From contig JAQXEB010000173.1 in NCBI GenBank assembly GCA_029251065.1, positions 1-18,971 on the forward strand: 18,971 bases of DNA, given 5' to 3'. The DNA comes from Luminiphilus sp. (GTDB lineage: Bacteria > Pseudomonadota > Gammaproteobacteria > Pseudomonadales > Halieaceae). The notes beneath the pieces were generated by a model. The model saw only the letters and a program-made list of their open reading frames with translations. It did not search any database and was not told the origin of the DNA. Below are positions 7,280 through 15,569 of this stretch, piece by piece. The first letter of the stretch is position 1. Every line of letters begins with the position of its first letter. The position numbers and the translations under genes are program-made.

Positions 7280-7319
7280 CGAAACACTAAAATAAACTCG
7301 TTTTGAATTTAAGTGTTTT
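7280..7319. repeat. AT-rich inverted-repeat element, copy C
   Basis: 40 bp: CGAAACACTA, a 23-nt spacer with 19 A/T, then GTGTTTT. The arms AAACACT (7282-7288) and AGTGTTT (7312-7318) pair over 7 bp, and AAAT/ATTT extends the stem after one mismatch. It lies 50 bp beyond the glmS stop codon. It could form a weak hairpin in the glmS transcript but has no U-tract. Confidence 0.7.
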
Positions 7320-7368
7320 AGCAAAGGAGAATAAAACAAGCACCGAAATAAACACGGGTGAGTAAAAC

Positions 7369-9189
7369 CTACTCCACTGTAACTGACTTGGCGAGGTTGC
7401 GCGGCTTATCCACATCAGTGCCCTTGGCAACCGCAACATGGTAGGAAAGCATCTGCAGCACTACGGTATACACGATAGGTCCTGCAAGCTCTGACACTGA
7501 GGGAACATCGATAACCGTTACACCGGGACCGCTCTCGAAACCGACGGCCTGGTCAGCGAAGACAAACAGCTGGCCACCGCGTGCGCGAACTTCTTCAAGA
7601 TTCGAACGGAGCTTATCCAAAAGCTGGTCGTTCGGTGCGACCGCCACAATAGGCATCTTGTCATCGACGAGCGCCAATGGGCCGTGCTTGAGCTCGCCTG
7701 CAGGGTAAGCCTCAGCGTGAATATAAGAAATTTCTTTGAGCTTAAGTGCACCCTCCTTAGCAACCGGATGATAAACACCCCGACCCAGAAATAGGGCATG
7801 GTCGCGATGGACAAAGCTGGGCGCCAGCTCAGCAATTTTTACGTCCCGAGCAAGTGTGGCTTCAACTGCCGATGGAATTTCAGCAATGGCCTGCTTGACT
7901 AAGGCCTCATCCAACGTGCTCGCGGGTTGGCGACGAGCAATACACGTCATAAGCACCATGAGCGCGGCGAGCTGCGTGGTAAACGCTTTAGTCGACGCCA
8001 CACCAATTTCAGGCCCAGCTCGGGTCAGGAACACCAGGTCACTCGCGCGAACGATGGCGCTGTGATCGACGTTACAGATCGCAAGCTTAGCAAGCGCATA
8101 ATCGTCGGGTAAATGTTTGATGGCGGCCAGTGTATCTGCCGTCTCACCCGACTGAGAAATAGTCACCACGAGCGTCCCGGGCAACGAAACGGACCGCCGA
8201 TAACGAAACTCCGACGCGACCTCGACTTGACAAGGCACACCGGCAAGGCCCTCGAGCCAATGACGAGCGATAAGACCTGCGTGATAGCTAGTCCCGCAGG
8301 CGATAATCTGAACGGCTTGCACTTGATCAAAGATCTCAGCGGCGGCGTCACCAAATAACGCGTCGTCAAGCCCTGTGAATGTGAGCGTGTCGCGCAGTCG
8401 ATCGGGTTGTTCGTAAATCTCTTTGAGCATGTAGTGCTCGAAGCCGCCACGATCAGTCTGATTATCGCCCCCGGCAAGACGCGTTTTATCGCGCTCAATA
8501 ATGGAACCATTACTGTCAAAGATACGATAACCACCAGGCTTTAAGATCGCGAGATCACCGTCTTCAAGATAGACGAACGTGTCGGTCACTTGGCGCAGCG
8601 CGAGTGTATCGGAACCCGCAAACGTCTCACCAATGCCGACCCCTAACACCAGGGGACTTCCCTCGCGCGCCACGACCACTTCATTTTCGTACTCGGTATC
8701 GACCACGGCAAGCGCATACGCACCCTGCAGTTTTGTCACCGTTTCTCTCACCGCGTCAAACAGCGTTGATCCCGCATCGAGCTGCGCATGAACAAGGTGC
8801 ACGATGACCTCAGTGTCGGTCTCTGATTGAAACGTCACGCCATTGGCTTCTAAGTCGCACCGAAGCGCTGCGTGATTTTCGATAATGCCATTATGAACCA
8901 GCGCAACTCGATTCCCAGCGATGTGGGGATGCGCATTTGCAGCGGTCGGTGCGCCGTGTGTAGCCCAGCGTGTATGGGCTACACCGCGGCAACCCACAAT
9001 AGGACTCAATGCGTTGGCGTCTTCAAGTCCCTTAACCTTGCCCAGACACTTATGGAGCTGAAGTGCGTGATCATTATCAACCAGGGCCATACCGGCGGAG
9101 TCATAGCCGCGGTACTCAAGGCGCCGCAAGCCCTCCAGCAAAATCTCTGATACCTCGCGTTGCGCTGCAGCCGCGACAATTCCACACAT
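7369..9189 (-). CDS. glmS: Glutamine-fructose-6-phosphate aminotransferase GlmS
   Basis: Makes glucosamine-6-phosphate from fructose-6-phosphate and glutamine, the first step to UDP-GlcNAc for peptidoglycan and LPS. It is 606 aa (E. coli 609). Met-Cys-Gly-Ile-Val fixes the start: Cys2 becomes the N-terminal nucleophile after Met removal, so longer upstream starts are wrong. The glutaminase domain shows RWATHG (74-79) and HNGIIEN (99-105). Two SIS sugar-isomerase domains follow, with CGTSYHA (298-304), SQSGET (345-350), and the conserved end DKPRNLAKSVTVE. It begins 8 nt after the glmU stop, with AGGG about 6 nt before the ATG. This leaves no room for the long glmU-glmS leader that GlmZ sRNA acts on in E. 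coli, and no glmS ribozyme is possible there. Co-transcription with glmU is likely. Confidence 0.97.
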   Translation of the reverse strand: MCGIVAAAAQREVSEILLEGLRRLEYRGYDSAGMALVDNDHALQLHKCLGKVKGLEDANALSPIVGCRGVAHTRWATHGAPTAANAHPHIAGNRVALVHNGIIENHAALRCDLEANGVTFQSETDTEVIVHLVHAQLDAGSTLFDAVRETVTKLQGAYALAVVDTEYENEVVVAREGSPLVLGVGIGETFAGSDTLALRQVTDTFVYLEDGDLAILKPGGYRIFDSNGSIIERDKTRLAGGDNQTDRGGFEHYMLKEIYEQPDRLRDTLTFTGLDDALFGDAAAEIFDQVQAVQIIACGTSYHAGLIARHWLEGLAGVPCQVEVASEFRYRRSVSLPGTLVVTISQSGETADTLAAIKHLPDDYALAKLAICNVDHSAIVRASDLVFLTRAGPEIGVASTKAFTTQLAALMVLMTCIARRQPASTLDEALVKQAIAEIPSAVEATLARDVKIAELAPSFVHRDHALFLGRGVYHPVAKEGALKLKEISYIHAEAYPAGELKHGPLALVDDKMPIVAVAPNDQLLDKLRSNLEEVRARGGQLFVFADQAVGFESGPGVTVIDVPSVSELAGPIVYTVVLQMLSYHVAVAKGTDVDKPRNLAKSVTVE

Positions 9190-9197
9190 ATCTAACC

Positions 9198-10562
9198 CTA
9201 CTTTTTTGGTTTTTCGGGACGACGCCACCCCTTAATATTGCGCTGCTTTGCTCGGCCGACCGCAAGTTCAGATTCACCAACCGGAGAGGTCACCGTCGAC
9301 CCTGCTGCGACGAATCCGTTGTCTGCAACATTTAGCGGCGCGACCAATGTGCTGTTCGAACCGATAAAAACATTTTCACCCAGTTCAGTTCGATGTTTAT
9401 TAACACCGTCGTAATTGCAGGTAATCGTACCTGCTCCTATATTAGAACCTGCACCGACTTCAGTATCGCCAACGTAAGCAAGATGATTGGCCTTTGCGCC
9501 CTTGCCGAAGTGACTGTTCTTCACTTCAACAAAGTTTCCGACTTTGGCCTTTGCCGACAGTTCCGCGCCCGGTCGCAGTCGAGCATAGGGCCCAACCTGA
9601 CACTCTGGACCAACTGTTGCGCCTTCAATATGGGTAAACGCACGCACCTGCGCGCCTTCACCAATGACGCAATCTTTCAACACGCAATTCGCCTCAATAA
9701 CAGCGCCACGTCCAATAACCACGTCCCCTTCAATCAGCACGTTGACATCAATGAATACATCTTCAGAACACAACAGCGATCCTCTAACATCGAGTCGACC
9801 CCTGTCTGCAACGTGCACGCCCGCAGTCATCAGCGCCTGCGCCTGCTTGCGTTGGAACGATCGCTCAATGTGCTCCAATTGAACTCGATCATTCACACCT
9901 AAAATATCATCGGCCCGATCTGTCACGACCACGCTAACCACGGCACCGTCTTCAAGGGCCAGACCCAGAACGTCGGGTAAATAGTATTCACCCTGCACAT
10001 TGTCGTTGCGGACACGCTGAAGCCACCCGAGTAAGTCCGCCCCTTTGGCCGCCAGCACCCCGGTGTTGACCTCCCTAATCTCACGCTCAGTGGCTGTCGA
10101 ATCTTTGTGTTCGACCACTTTCGCAAAATCTCCCGCGGCGTTGCGCACAACGCGTCCGTACCCTGTGGGGTCATCGAGCTTTGCAGCCAGTAGTACTGGG
10201 TTTCCTGAATTGGCAATGTGTACGACGTCGGCGAGTACGTCGGACGACAGAAGCGGCACATCGCCAAAAAGCACTAATACGGTACTCTCGGGGCCACAAG
10301 AGGGCGCAGCAGTGAGCGTCGCATGGCCTGTGCCTAACTGCTCTTTTTGTGAGTAAGTGATTACGTCAACCGCGGCGATCGCCTCTGAAACAGCGTCACC
10401 GCCGTGACCGACGACGACATGAATCCTTGCAGCATTGAGTTCGCGCGCCGTGTCTATCACGTGGCTGATCATCGGCTTATTGCCAACAGGATGAAGGACC
10501 TTGGGCAATGCAGACCGCATACGTGTTCCGCGCCCGGCCGCCAGAACAATAACTTCGAGCAT
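9198..10562 (-). CDS. glmU: Bifunctional GlcN-1-P acetyltransferase / GlcNAc-1-P uridyltransferase GlmU
   Basis: Carries out the last two steps of UDP-GlcNAc synthesis: acetylation of GlcN-1-P, then UTP-dependent uridylylation. It is 454 aa (E. coli 456). The N-terminal nucleotidyltransferase domain has LAAGRGTRM (7-15), PKVLHPVGNKPM (20-31), QLGTGHA (75-81) and FGDVPLL (99-105). From about residue 250 a left-handed beta-helix of hexapeptide repeats forms the acetyltransferase domain, with the active-site section around GNFVEVKNSHFGKGAKANHL and the loop ITCNYDGVNKHRT. The gene is placed between the ATP synthase operon (123-nt gap) and glmS (8-nt gap), a common gammaproteobacterial order. It shares substrate flow with GlmS, although GlmM, which links them, is not here. 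Confidence 0.97.
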   Translation of the reverse strand: MLEVIVLAAGRGTRMRSALPKVLHPVGNKPMISHVIDTARELNAARIHVVVGHGGDAVSEAIAAVDVITYSQKEQLGTGHATLTAAPSCGPESTVLVLFGDVPLLSSDVLADVVHIANSGNPVLLAAKLDDPTGYGRVVRNAAGDFAKVVEHKDSTATEREIREVNTGVLAAKGADLLGWLQRVRNDNVQGEYYLPDVLGLALEDGAVVSVVVTDRADDILGVNDRVQLEHIERSFQRKQAQALMTAGVHVADRGRLDVRGSLLCSEDVFIDVNVLIEGDVVIGRGAVIEANCVLKDCVIGEGAQVRAFTHIEGATVGPECQVGPYARLRPGAELSAKAKVGNFVEVKNSHFGKGAKANHLAYVGDTEVGAGSNIGAGTITCNYDGVNKHRTELGENVFIGSNSTLVAPLNVADNGFVAAGSTVTSPVGESELAVGRAKQRNIKGWRRPEKPKK

Positions 10563-10599
10563 TCTGAACCTATCAAGTAATTTGCTGGGAGGATCGCAC

Positions 10600-10617
10600 A
10601 GCAGTATGACAACTGCT
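10600..10617. repeat. Hairpin-forming inverted repeat in the atpC-glmU gap
   Basis: AGCAGT (10600-10605) and ACTGCT (10612-10617) form a perfect 6-bp inverted repeat with a 6-nt loop. No U-tract follows on the transcribed (minus) strand, so it is not a canonical terminator. It may be chance, an operator, or an RNA-processing hairpin. Confidence 0.35.
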
Positions 10618-10667
10618 ACGGCAAAAGTTCCTAGAGTACCGAGTCAGACAAAGGTGACACTACCCCG

Positions 10668-10683
10668 GCGTTTGATAAAACGC
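10668..10683 (-). terminator. Weak hairpin just after atpC, possible partial terminator
   Basis: On the minus strand GCGTTT-TATC-AAACGC makes a perfect 6-bp stem with a 4-nt loop 3 nt after the atpC stop codon. It is followed by CGGGGTAG rather than a U-run, so strong intrinsic termination is unlikely. Read-through into glmU, or 3'-end protection of the atp mRNA, fits better. Confidence 0.25.
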
Positions 10684-10686
10684 GCG

Positions 10687-11112
10687 TTAACGTCCCGCGC
10701 GGTTCTTGAGCTTTCTCAACGTTGCAAGCCGTGCCGAAGCCTCTGCAAGTTGTGCCGACGCAAGGCTGTAATCAAGTTCACTGGACTGGTTCGCCAGCGC
10801 CTCCTCGGCGGTCTTTCGCGCCGCTTCCGCCGCTTCTTCGTCGAGGTCTTCGCCACGCACCGCGGTGTTTGCCAAAACAGTCACGACGTCTCCCTGTACC
10901 TCTAAATAACCACCGGAAACGAAATAGACTTCCTCGTCGCCACCCTGAAGGACAACGCGGACCGTTCCTGGCGTTAGGTCAGTCAGTAACGGGGTGTGCC
11001 CGTAAGTCACACCCATCTCGCCCGAAGAACCACTGGCAACCAGCAGTTCAACAAGGCCTGAGAAAATTTGAGCTTCTGCGCTAACAATGTCGCAGTGAAT
11101 GGTCAGTGCCAT
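10687..11112 (-). CDS. atpC: ATP synthase F1 subunit epsilon
   Basis: Central-stalk subunit that links gamma to the c-ring and restrains ATP hydrolysis. The 141 aa has the usual two-part form: an N-terminal beta-sandwich (MALTIHCDIVSAEAQIFSG, then GEMGVTYGHTPLLTDLTPG at about 32-50) and a C-terminal helical part rich in Ala, Glu and Arg (about 90-141, ending LRKLKNRAGR). It is the last gene of the atp operon, 12 nt after atpD, with GGAGA before the ATG. The helical C-terminus is complete, so the inhibitory extended state is possible. Confidence 0.96.
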   Translation of the reverse strand: MALTIHCDIVSAEAQIFSGLVELLVASGSSGEMGVTYGHTPLLTDLTPGTVRVVLQGGDEEVYFVSGGYLEVQGDVVTVLANTAVRGEDLDEEAAEAARKTAEEALANQSSELDYSLASAQLAEASARLATLRKLKNRAGR

Positions 11113-11124
11113 TACAGTCTCCGA

Positions 11125-12528
11125 TTACGCGCTGAGCTTCTCGGCCTTCTCGACAGCCTGCTCGATCGAGCCCACCATGTAGAACGCCTGCTCGGGTAAG
11201 TGGTCGTATTCACCTGCCAAAATTGCTTTGAAGCCAGTAATGGTGTCTTTTAATGACACATAGATACCGGGCGATCCGGTAAATACTTCAGCAACGTGGA
11301 AGGGCTGCGACAAAAATCGCTCAATCTTTCGAGCGCGCGCGACCGTGAGCTTGTCTTCTTCAGACAGCTCGTCCATGCCTAAAATAGCAATAATGTCTTT
11401 GAGCTCTTTGTAACGCTGGAGCACGGACTGAACACCTCGCGCGACGGCGTAGTGCTCTGTACCAATAATCAGTGGATCGAGCTGACGCGAGGTTGAATCG
11501 AGTGGATCAACTGCAGGGTAAATCCCTTTCGCCGCAATATCGCGACTTAAGACGACGGTCGAGTCCAAGTGCGCAAACGTTGTCGCAGGCGAAGGGTCCG
11601 TCAAATCATCAGCTGGAACGTATACGGCCTGAATCGACGTGATAGAACCGGTCTTGGTCGACGTGATTCGCTCCTGAAGAACACCCATTTCCTCTGCAAG
11701 CGTGGGCTGATAACCCACAGCAGACGGCATACGACCAAGAAGTGCGGACACCTCGGTTCCCGCAAGCGTATATCGGTAAATATTATCAACAAACAAAAGG
11801 ACATCTCGCCCCTCGTCACGGAACTTCTCAGCCATGGTCAAGCCCGTCAAAGCCACTCGAAGACGGTTGCCGGGCGGCTCGTTCATTTGCCCATAAACCA
11901 TTGCGACTTTTGATTCAGGTAAGTTCTCTACGTTGACGACTTTAGATTCCTGCATCTCGTAGTAAAAGTCATTACCTTCCCGTGTCCGTTCACCCACACC
12001 AGCAAATACGGACAGGCCCGAGTGCTCGGTCGCAATGTTGTTAATCAGTTCCATCATGTTCACGGTTTTACCAACACCAGCACCACCGAATAGCCCGACC
12101 TTGCCGCCCTTTGCAAACGGACAAACCAAGTCAATGACTTTAATACCGGTCTCAAGCAACTCGTCAGACGCTGCGAGTTCCTCATAGGCAGGAGCCGCGC
12201 GGTGAATCGACGATCGCTCTTGCTCGCCAATGGGTCCGCGTTCATCAATAGGGTTACCCAACACATCCATGATACGACCAAGCGTTTCGATCCCTACCGG
12301 AACCGCAATCGGTGCGCCCGTGTTATCGACAGAGAGACCTCGGCTGACACCTTCAGATGGGCCCATAGCAATGGCGCGAACAATACCATCACCCAGTTGC
12401 TGCTGAACTTCCAACGTCAGGCCTTTTTCGGTGATAGTCAGGGCGTCATACACCTTGGGAACGCTGTCGCGGGGAAACTCTACGTCAACGACCGCGCCAA
12501 TAACCTGTACAACCTTTCCACTACTCAT
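11125..12528 (-). CDS. atpD: ATP synthase F1 subunit beta (catalytic)
   Basis: Catalytic subunit of F1, carrying the three ATP-making sites. It is 467 aa from MSSGKVVQVIGAVVDVEF (E. coli 460). Walker A GGAGVGKT, a Walker B region DVLLFVDNIYRYT, the GERTREGNDFY block and the DELSEED lever motif are all present. The start is decided by GAGGA (12536-12540), 7 nt before ATG 12528. A longer in-frame start at 12576 would add 16 residues unlike the family and is rejected. The gap from the atpG stop is 73 nt, the largest inside the operon, and holds two hairpin-forming repeats. Confidence 0.97.
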   Translation of the reverse strand: MSSGKVVQVIGAVVDVEFPRDSVPKVYDALTITEKGLTLEVQQQLGDGIVRAIAMGPSEGVSRGLSVDNTGAPIAVPVGIETLGRIMDVLGNPIDERGPIGEQERSSIHRAAPAYEELAASDELLETGIKVIDLVCPFAKGGKVGLFGGAGVGKTVNMMELINNIATEHSGLSVFAGVGERTREGNDFYYEMQESKVVNVENLPESKVAMVYGQMNEPPGNRLRVALTGLTMAEKFRDEGRDVLLFVDNIYRYTLAGTEVSALLGRMPSAVGYQPTLAEEMGVLQERITSTKTGSITSIQAVYVPADDLTDPSPATTFAHLDSTVVLSRDIAAKGIYPAVDPLDSTSRQLDPLIIGTEHYAVARGVQSVLQRYKELKDIIAILGMDELSEEDKLTVARARKIERFLSQPFHVAEVFTGSPGIYVSLKDTITGFKAILAGEYDHLPEQAFYMVGSIEQAVEKAEKLSA

Positions 12529-12552
12529 TTTCGAGTCCTCTGTGTGTTCTAC

Positions 12553-12601
12553 GGCGCTCAGCGATGGCGCCAACATAAATCAAAACCACGCGCACGCGTG
12601 C
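12553..12601. repeat. Two inverted repeats in the atpG-atpD gap
   Basis: GGCGC (12553-12557) pairs with GCGCC (12567-12571), and CACGCG (12587-12592) pairs with CGCGTG (12595-12600). The latter overlaps the perfect 10-bp palindrome GCACGCGTGC (12592-12601), directly after the atpG stop codon. They may be mRNA-processing or stability hairpins between the single-copy gamma and triple-copy beta cistrons. Function is inferred only. Confidence 0.35.
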
Positions 12602-13465
12602 TTATCCAATAGCGGCAGCACCGCCTACAATTTCTGACAATTCCTGCGTAATCGCCGCCTGCCGAGCTTTGTTGTATACCAATTGCAGTTCATCAATCAG
12701 CTCACCCGCATTATCGCTGGCATTCTTCATGGCGATCATTCGAGCGGCCTGCTCGCAAGCACCATTCTCAACCACCGCCTGATAAACCAGTGCCTCGATA
12801 TACCGCGCCAGCAAACCGTCGAGTAACTCACGCGCATCAGGCTCGTAAATGTAATCCCAATGATGCGAATACTGCTCTTGAGTATCGGCCTCTAACGGTA
12901 AAAGCTGCTGCACCGTAGGCGACTGTGTCATGGTGTTTACAAAATCGTTACTCACCAAGTAAAGCTTGTCGACCGAACCTTTGATGTAGGCGTCAAGCAT
13001 ATGCTTCACTGCCCCAATTAACTGCTCAACCGTTGGCTGCTCGCCAATGTCACGAACACTCGCGACCACGTTTCCACCCACTGAGCCAAAAAACGCTTGG
13101 CCTTTTGCGCCAATCAAACACAGGTCAATCTCATGACCCTCTTCTGAATGCGCCTTCATGGACTGCAGTGCACGCTTAAACAGATTAATGTTCAAACCAC
13201 CACACAGGCCTCGGTCAGAAGAGATAACAATGTACCCAACCCGTTTTACTGTGCGCTGCTGCATATAGGCGTGTCGGTACTCCGCCGAAGCATTAGCGAT
13301 ATGACCCACCACCGAACGCATACGACGGGCATAAGGTTTGCCCACTTCCATGCGGTCCTGAGCACGGCGCATCTTACTGGCCGCGACCATCTCCATAGCA
13401 CTGGTAATCTTCTGAGTACTTTGAATACTCGTGATCTTAGTGCGAATTTCCTTACCAGCTGCCAT
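12602..13465 (-). CDS. atpG: ATP synthase F1 subunit gamma
   Basis: Rotor shaft of F1; its N- and C-terminal helices form the coiled coil inside the alpha3-beta3 ring. It is 287 aa (E. coli 287), starting MAAGKEIRTKITSIQSTQKITSAMEMVAASKMRRAQ, the conserved N-terminal helix, and ending with the helix ASDNAGELIDELQLVYNKARQ. The middle SSDRGLCGGLN block matches the family Rossmann-like domain. The gene starts 6 nt after the atpA stop and has only a weak Shine-Dalgarno (GGTAATTAG), so translational coupling to atpA is likely. Confidence 0.97.
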   Translation of the reverse strand: MAAGKEIRTKITSIQSTQKITSAMEMVAASKMRRAQDRMEVGKPYARRMRSVVGHIANASAEYRHAYMQQRTVKRVGYIVISSDRGLCGGLNINLFKRALQSMKAHSEEGHEIDLCLIGAKGQAFFGSVGGNVVASVRDIGEQPTVEQLIGAVKHMLDAYIKGSVDKLYLVSNDFVNTMTQSPTVQQLLPLEADTQEQYSHHWDYIYEPDARELLDGLLARYIEALVYQAVVENGACEQAARMIAMKNASDNAGELIDELQLVYNKARQAAITQELSEIVGGAAAIG

Positions 13466-13471
13466 CGCTAA

Positions 13472-15016
13472 TTACCAAGTCTGCGTCGCAACAAACGTGT
13501 CCAAGCCCGACTTAAATGCAGCCTCACGATCGTCGTTCCAGTTTCCGTCTGACACAATCTCTTGCATCAAAGCACCATGCTCAGCGTGCATGTAAGACAA
13601 AAGAGACGATTCAAAGTCGGCCACTTTTTCCACTTCAACCGACTTCAAGTAACCTTCGTTGGCCGCGTACAAGAGCACGCCCATTTCTGCCGTTGAGAGA
13701 GGCGCGTACTGCTTTTGCTTCATGAGCTCCGTCACGCGCTCGCCATGTTCGAGCTGAGCTTTCGTCGCATCATCAAGATCTGACGCAAACTGAGAAAACG
13801 CGGCAAGCTCGCGGTACTGAGCCAGTGCTGTTCGAATGCCGCCTGAGAGCTTCTTAATAATTTTGGTCTGAGCAGCGCCACCCACACGCGATACCGAAAT
13901 GCCGGCGTTCATCGCCGGGCGAACGCCTGCGTTAAACATGTCGGCTTCCAAGAAAATCTGGCCGTCAGTAATCGAAATCACGTTGGTCGGTACGAATGCA
14001 GAGACATCACCCGCCTGCGTTTCAATTACTGGTAGTGCAGTCAATGAGCCCGTTTGACCCTTTACTTCACCGTTTGTAAACGCTTCAACGTAGTCGGCGT
14101 TGACCCGTGCTGAACGCTCCAACAAACGTGAATGGAGATAAAAGACATCACCAGGGTAAGCTTCACGGCCGGGCGGGCGTCTCAACAACAAGGAAATTTG
14201 GCGGTAAGCCACGGCTTGCTTTGAAAGATCATCATAAATGATCAGCGCGTCTTCGCCGCGGTCGCGGTAATACTCGCCCATAGTGCAACCAGCGAACGGC
14301 GCCAAGTACTGCATTGCTGCAGGGTCAGACGCGTTTGCGGCAACAACGATGGTGTGACCCATCGCACCGTGCTCTTCAAGTTTACGCACGACTGAGGCGA
14401 CAGAAGAAGCCTTCTGACCTACCGCAACATAGACGCACTTAATGCCAGTGTCTTTTTGGTTGATAATGGCGTCAATGGCAATCGCTGTCTTACCGATCTG
14501 GCGGTCGCCAATAATCAATTCTCGCTGGCCACGACCAATCGGCACCATCGCATCAATAGCTTTGAGTCCAATTTGTACAGGCTGATCAACCGACTGCCGA
14601 GCAATAACGCCTGGGGCAATCTTTTCAATCGCATCGGTCAGCTGGGCGTCGATTGCGCCTTTTCCGTCAATAGGGTTACCCAGCGCATCGACCACACGAC
14701 CCTGAAGTTCTGGACCCACAGGGACTTCCAAAATACGACCCGTACAACGGCAAGTTTGACCCTCGGCGAGCTGCTTATAATCGCCAAGCACAACCGCGCC
14801 AACCGAGTCTCGCTCGAGGTTAAGCGCCAAACCGAAGACATTGCCCTCAAACTCAACCATCTCACCGTATTGAACTTCAGTGAGTCCATGAATGCGGATA
14901 ATACCGTCCGTTACCGAGACGATAGTGCCCTCGTTTGTCGCTTGCGAAGCAACATCGAGCTGCGAAATACGCTGCTTGATGATGTCGCTGATTTCTGAAG
15001 GATTCAGTTGTTGCAT
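13472..15016 (-). CDS. atpA: ATP synthase F1 subunit alpha
   Basis: Non-catalytic nucleotide-binding F1 subunit, also part of the stator contact. It is 514 aa (E. coli 513), starting MQQLNPSEISDIIKQRI as in E. coli. The P-loop is GDRQIGKT, with Ile in place of the usual Thr before GKT; the GKT itself is intact. The conserved SYRSI-like region appears as AVAYRQISLLLRRPPGREAYPGD, and the alpha 'arginine finger' region is ISVSRVGGAAQ. GAGGA (15024-15028), 7 nt before ATG 15016, decides the start over an in-frame codon at 15034. The gap from atpH is 14 nt. Confidence 0.97.
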   Translation of the reverse strand: MQQLNPSEISDIIKQRISQLDVASQATNEGTIVSVTDGIIRIHGLTEVQYGEMVEFEGNVFGLALNLERDSVGAVVLGDYKQLAEGQTCRCTGRILEVPVGPELQGRVVDALGNPIDGKGAIDAQLTDAIEKIAPGVIARQSVDQPVQIGLKAIDAMVPIGRGQRELIIGDRQIGKTAIAIDAIINQKDTGIKCVYVAVGQKASSVASVVRKLEEHGAMGHTIVVAANASDPAAMQYLAPFAGCTMGEYYRDRGEDALIIYDDLSKQAVAYRQISLLLRRPPGREAYPGDVFYLHSRLLERSARVNADYVEAFTNGEVKGQTGSLTALPVIETQAGDVSAFVPTNVISITDGQIFLEADMFNAGVRPAMNAGISVSRVGGAAQTKIIKKLSGGIRTALAQYRELAAFSQFASDLDDATKAQLEHGERVTELMKQKQYAPLSTAEMGVLLYAANEGYLKSVEVEKVADFESSLLSYMHAEHGALMQEIVSDGNWNDDREAAFKSGLDTFVATQTW

Positions 15017-15030
15017 GACCGGTTCCTCTG

Positions 15031-15567
15031 TCAAGATTTCAACGCAGTCGCTAGCTTGTGCAAGCGCCCACGAACTGAGCCGTCGATAACCATATCGCCA
15101 GCCCGAATAATGGCTCCGCCAAGAAGGGTGGAGTCTGTTTTAACAGTCATATCGACTGTTTTACCCAGTTTTGCTTTTAACGCGGAAGAAAGTGTTTCAA
15201 CCGTTGCGTCGCTCACATCAAACGCGCTCGTCAATGTGACATTTGTTGCTGCGTCCAACGACGCCTTGAGCTCAGCAAACAACCGCGTCACTTCGCCCGT
15301 CAATGACAATCGGTGGTTTTCAGACAGGACCGCGACAAATTGTGCCAATCCCACTGGCGCGTCGTTACCTAATACAGCAGACACAGTTTCAGCACGTTGT
15401 GCCGCGGTGCTGGCAGGATCATCCAAAATACGGGCAACATTGGGTTCTGCAACCACGGACGTAAGCACCTGAAGCGCCTCGTACCAAACATCGACCGCAG
15501 TATTATCCACGGCAAACTGAAACGCTGCGCGCGCGTACGGCCTTGCCAATGTTGTTGGCTCGATCAC
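15031..15567 (-). CDS. atpH: ATP synthase F1 subunit delta
   Basis: Stator subunit that joins the top of F1 to the b-subunit stalk (OSCP homologue). It is 178 aa (E. coli 177). The N-terminal helical domain begins EPTTLARPYARAAFQFA, a family signature, and the C-terminal section LGGAIIRAGDMVIDGSVRGRL is the conserved delta/OSCP motif. The start codon is GTG 15567, preceded by AAGGAG, and it lies 2 nt after the atpF stop. Confidence 0.95.
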   Translation of the reverse strand: MIEPTTLARPYARAAFQFAVDNTAVDVWYEALQVLTSVVAEPNVARILDDPASTAAQRAETVSAVLGNDAPVGLAQFVAVLSENHRLSLTGEVTRLFAELKASLDAATNVTLTSAFDVSDATVETLSSALKAKLGKTVDMTVKTDSTLLGGAIIRAGDMVIDGSVRGRLHKLATALKS

Positions 15568-15569
15568 GC

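Larger units (their letters stand above)
6774..7368. other. AT-rich non-coding block between the unknown gene and glmS
   Basis: No gene is supported in these 595 bases. They contain three copies of a 40-41 bp inverted-repeat element, a six-copy heptamer tandem repeat, and a small TTCGAG/CTCGAA hairpin (7163-7180). The DNA is visibly more AT-rich than the flanking core genes. A plus-strand frame is open from 7031 to 7306 but has no good start and no recognisable protein. No intrinsic terminator with a U-tract is evident downstream of glmS. Confidence 0.7.

Noticed and set aside
7031..7306. Plus-strand frame open for about 90 codons across the heptamer array
   Set aside because: It has no plausible start codon with a ribosome site and no recognisable protein, and the heptamer array in it is better seen as non-coding.
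9190..9228. Longer GlmS start at 9228 (13 extra residues)
   Set aside because: GlmS needs Cys directly after the initiator Met as its nucleophile, so MCGIV at 9189 must be the start; the extension also overlaps glmU.
10453..10468. CACGTG-centred sequence as a parS site for ParB
   Set aside because: Only about 10 of 16 bases match the usual parS palindrome, the outer bases are not palindromic, and it lies inside the glmU coding region.
14456..14998. Long plus-strand open frame (180 codons) opposite atpA; similar ones at 9393-9902 (glmU), 4290-4760 (purK) and 15008-15472 (atpH)
   Set aside because: Each is antisense to a clearly conserved gene and has no recognisable domains; they are shadows of codon bias.
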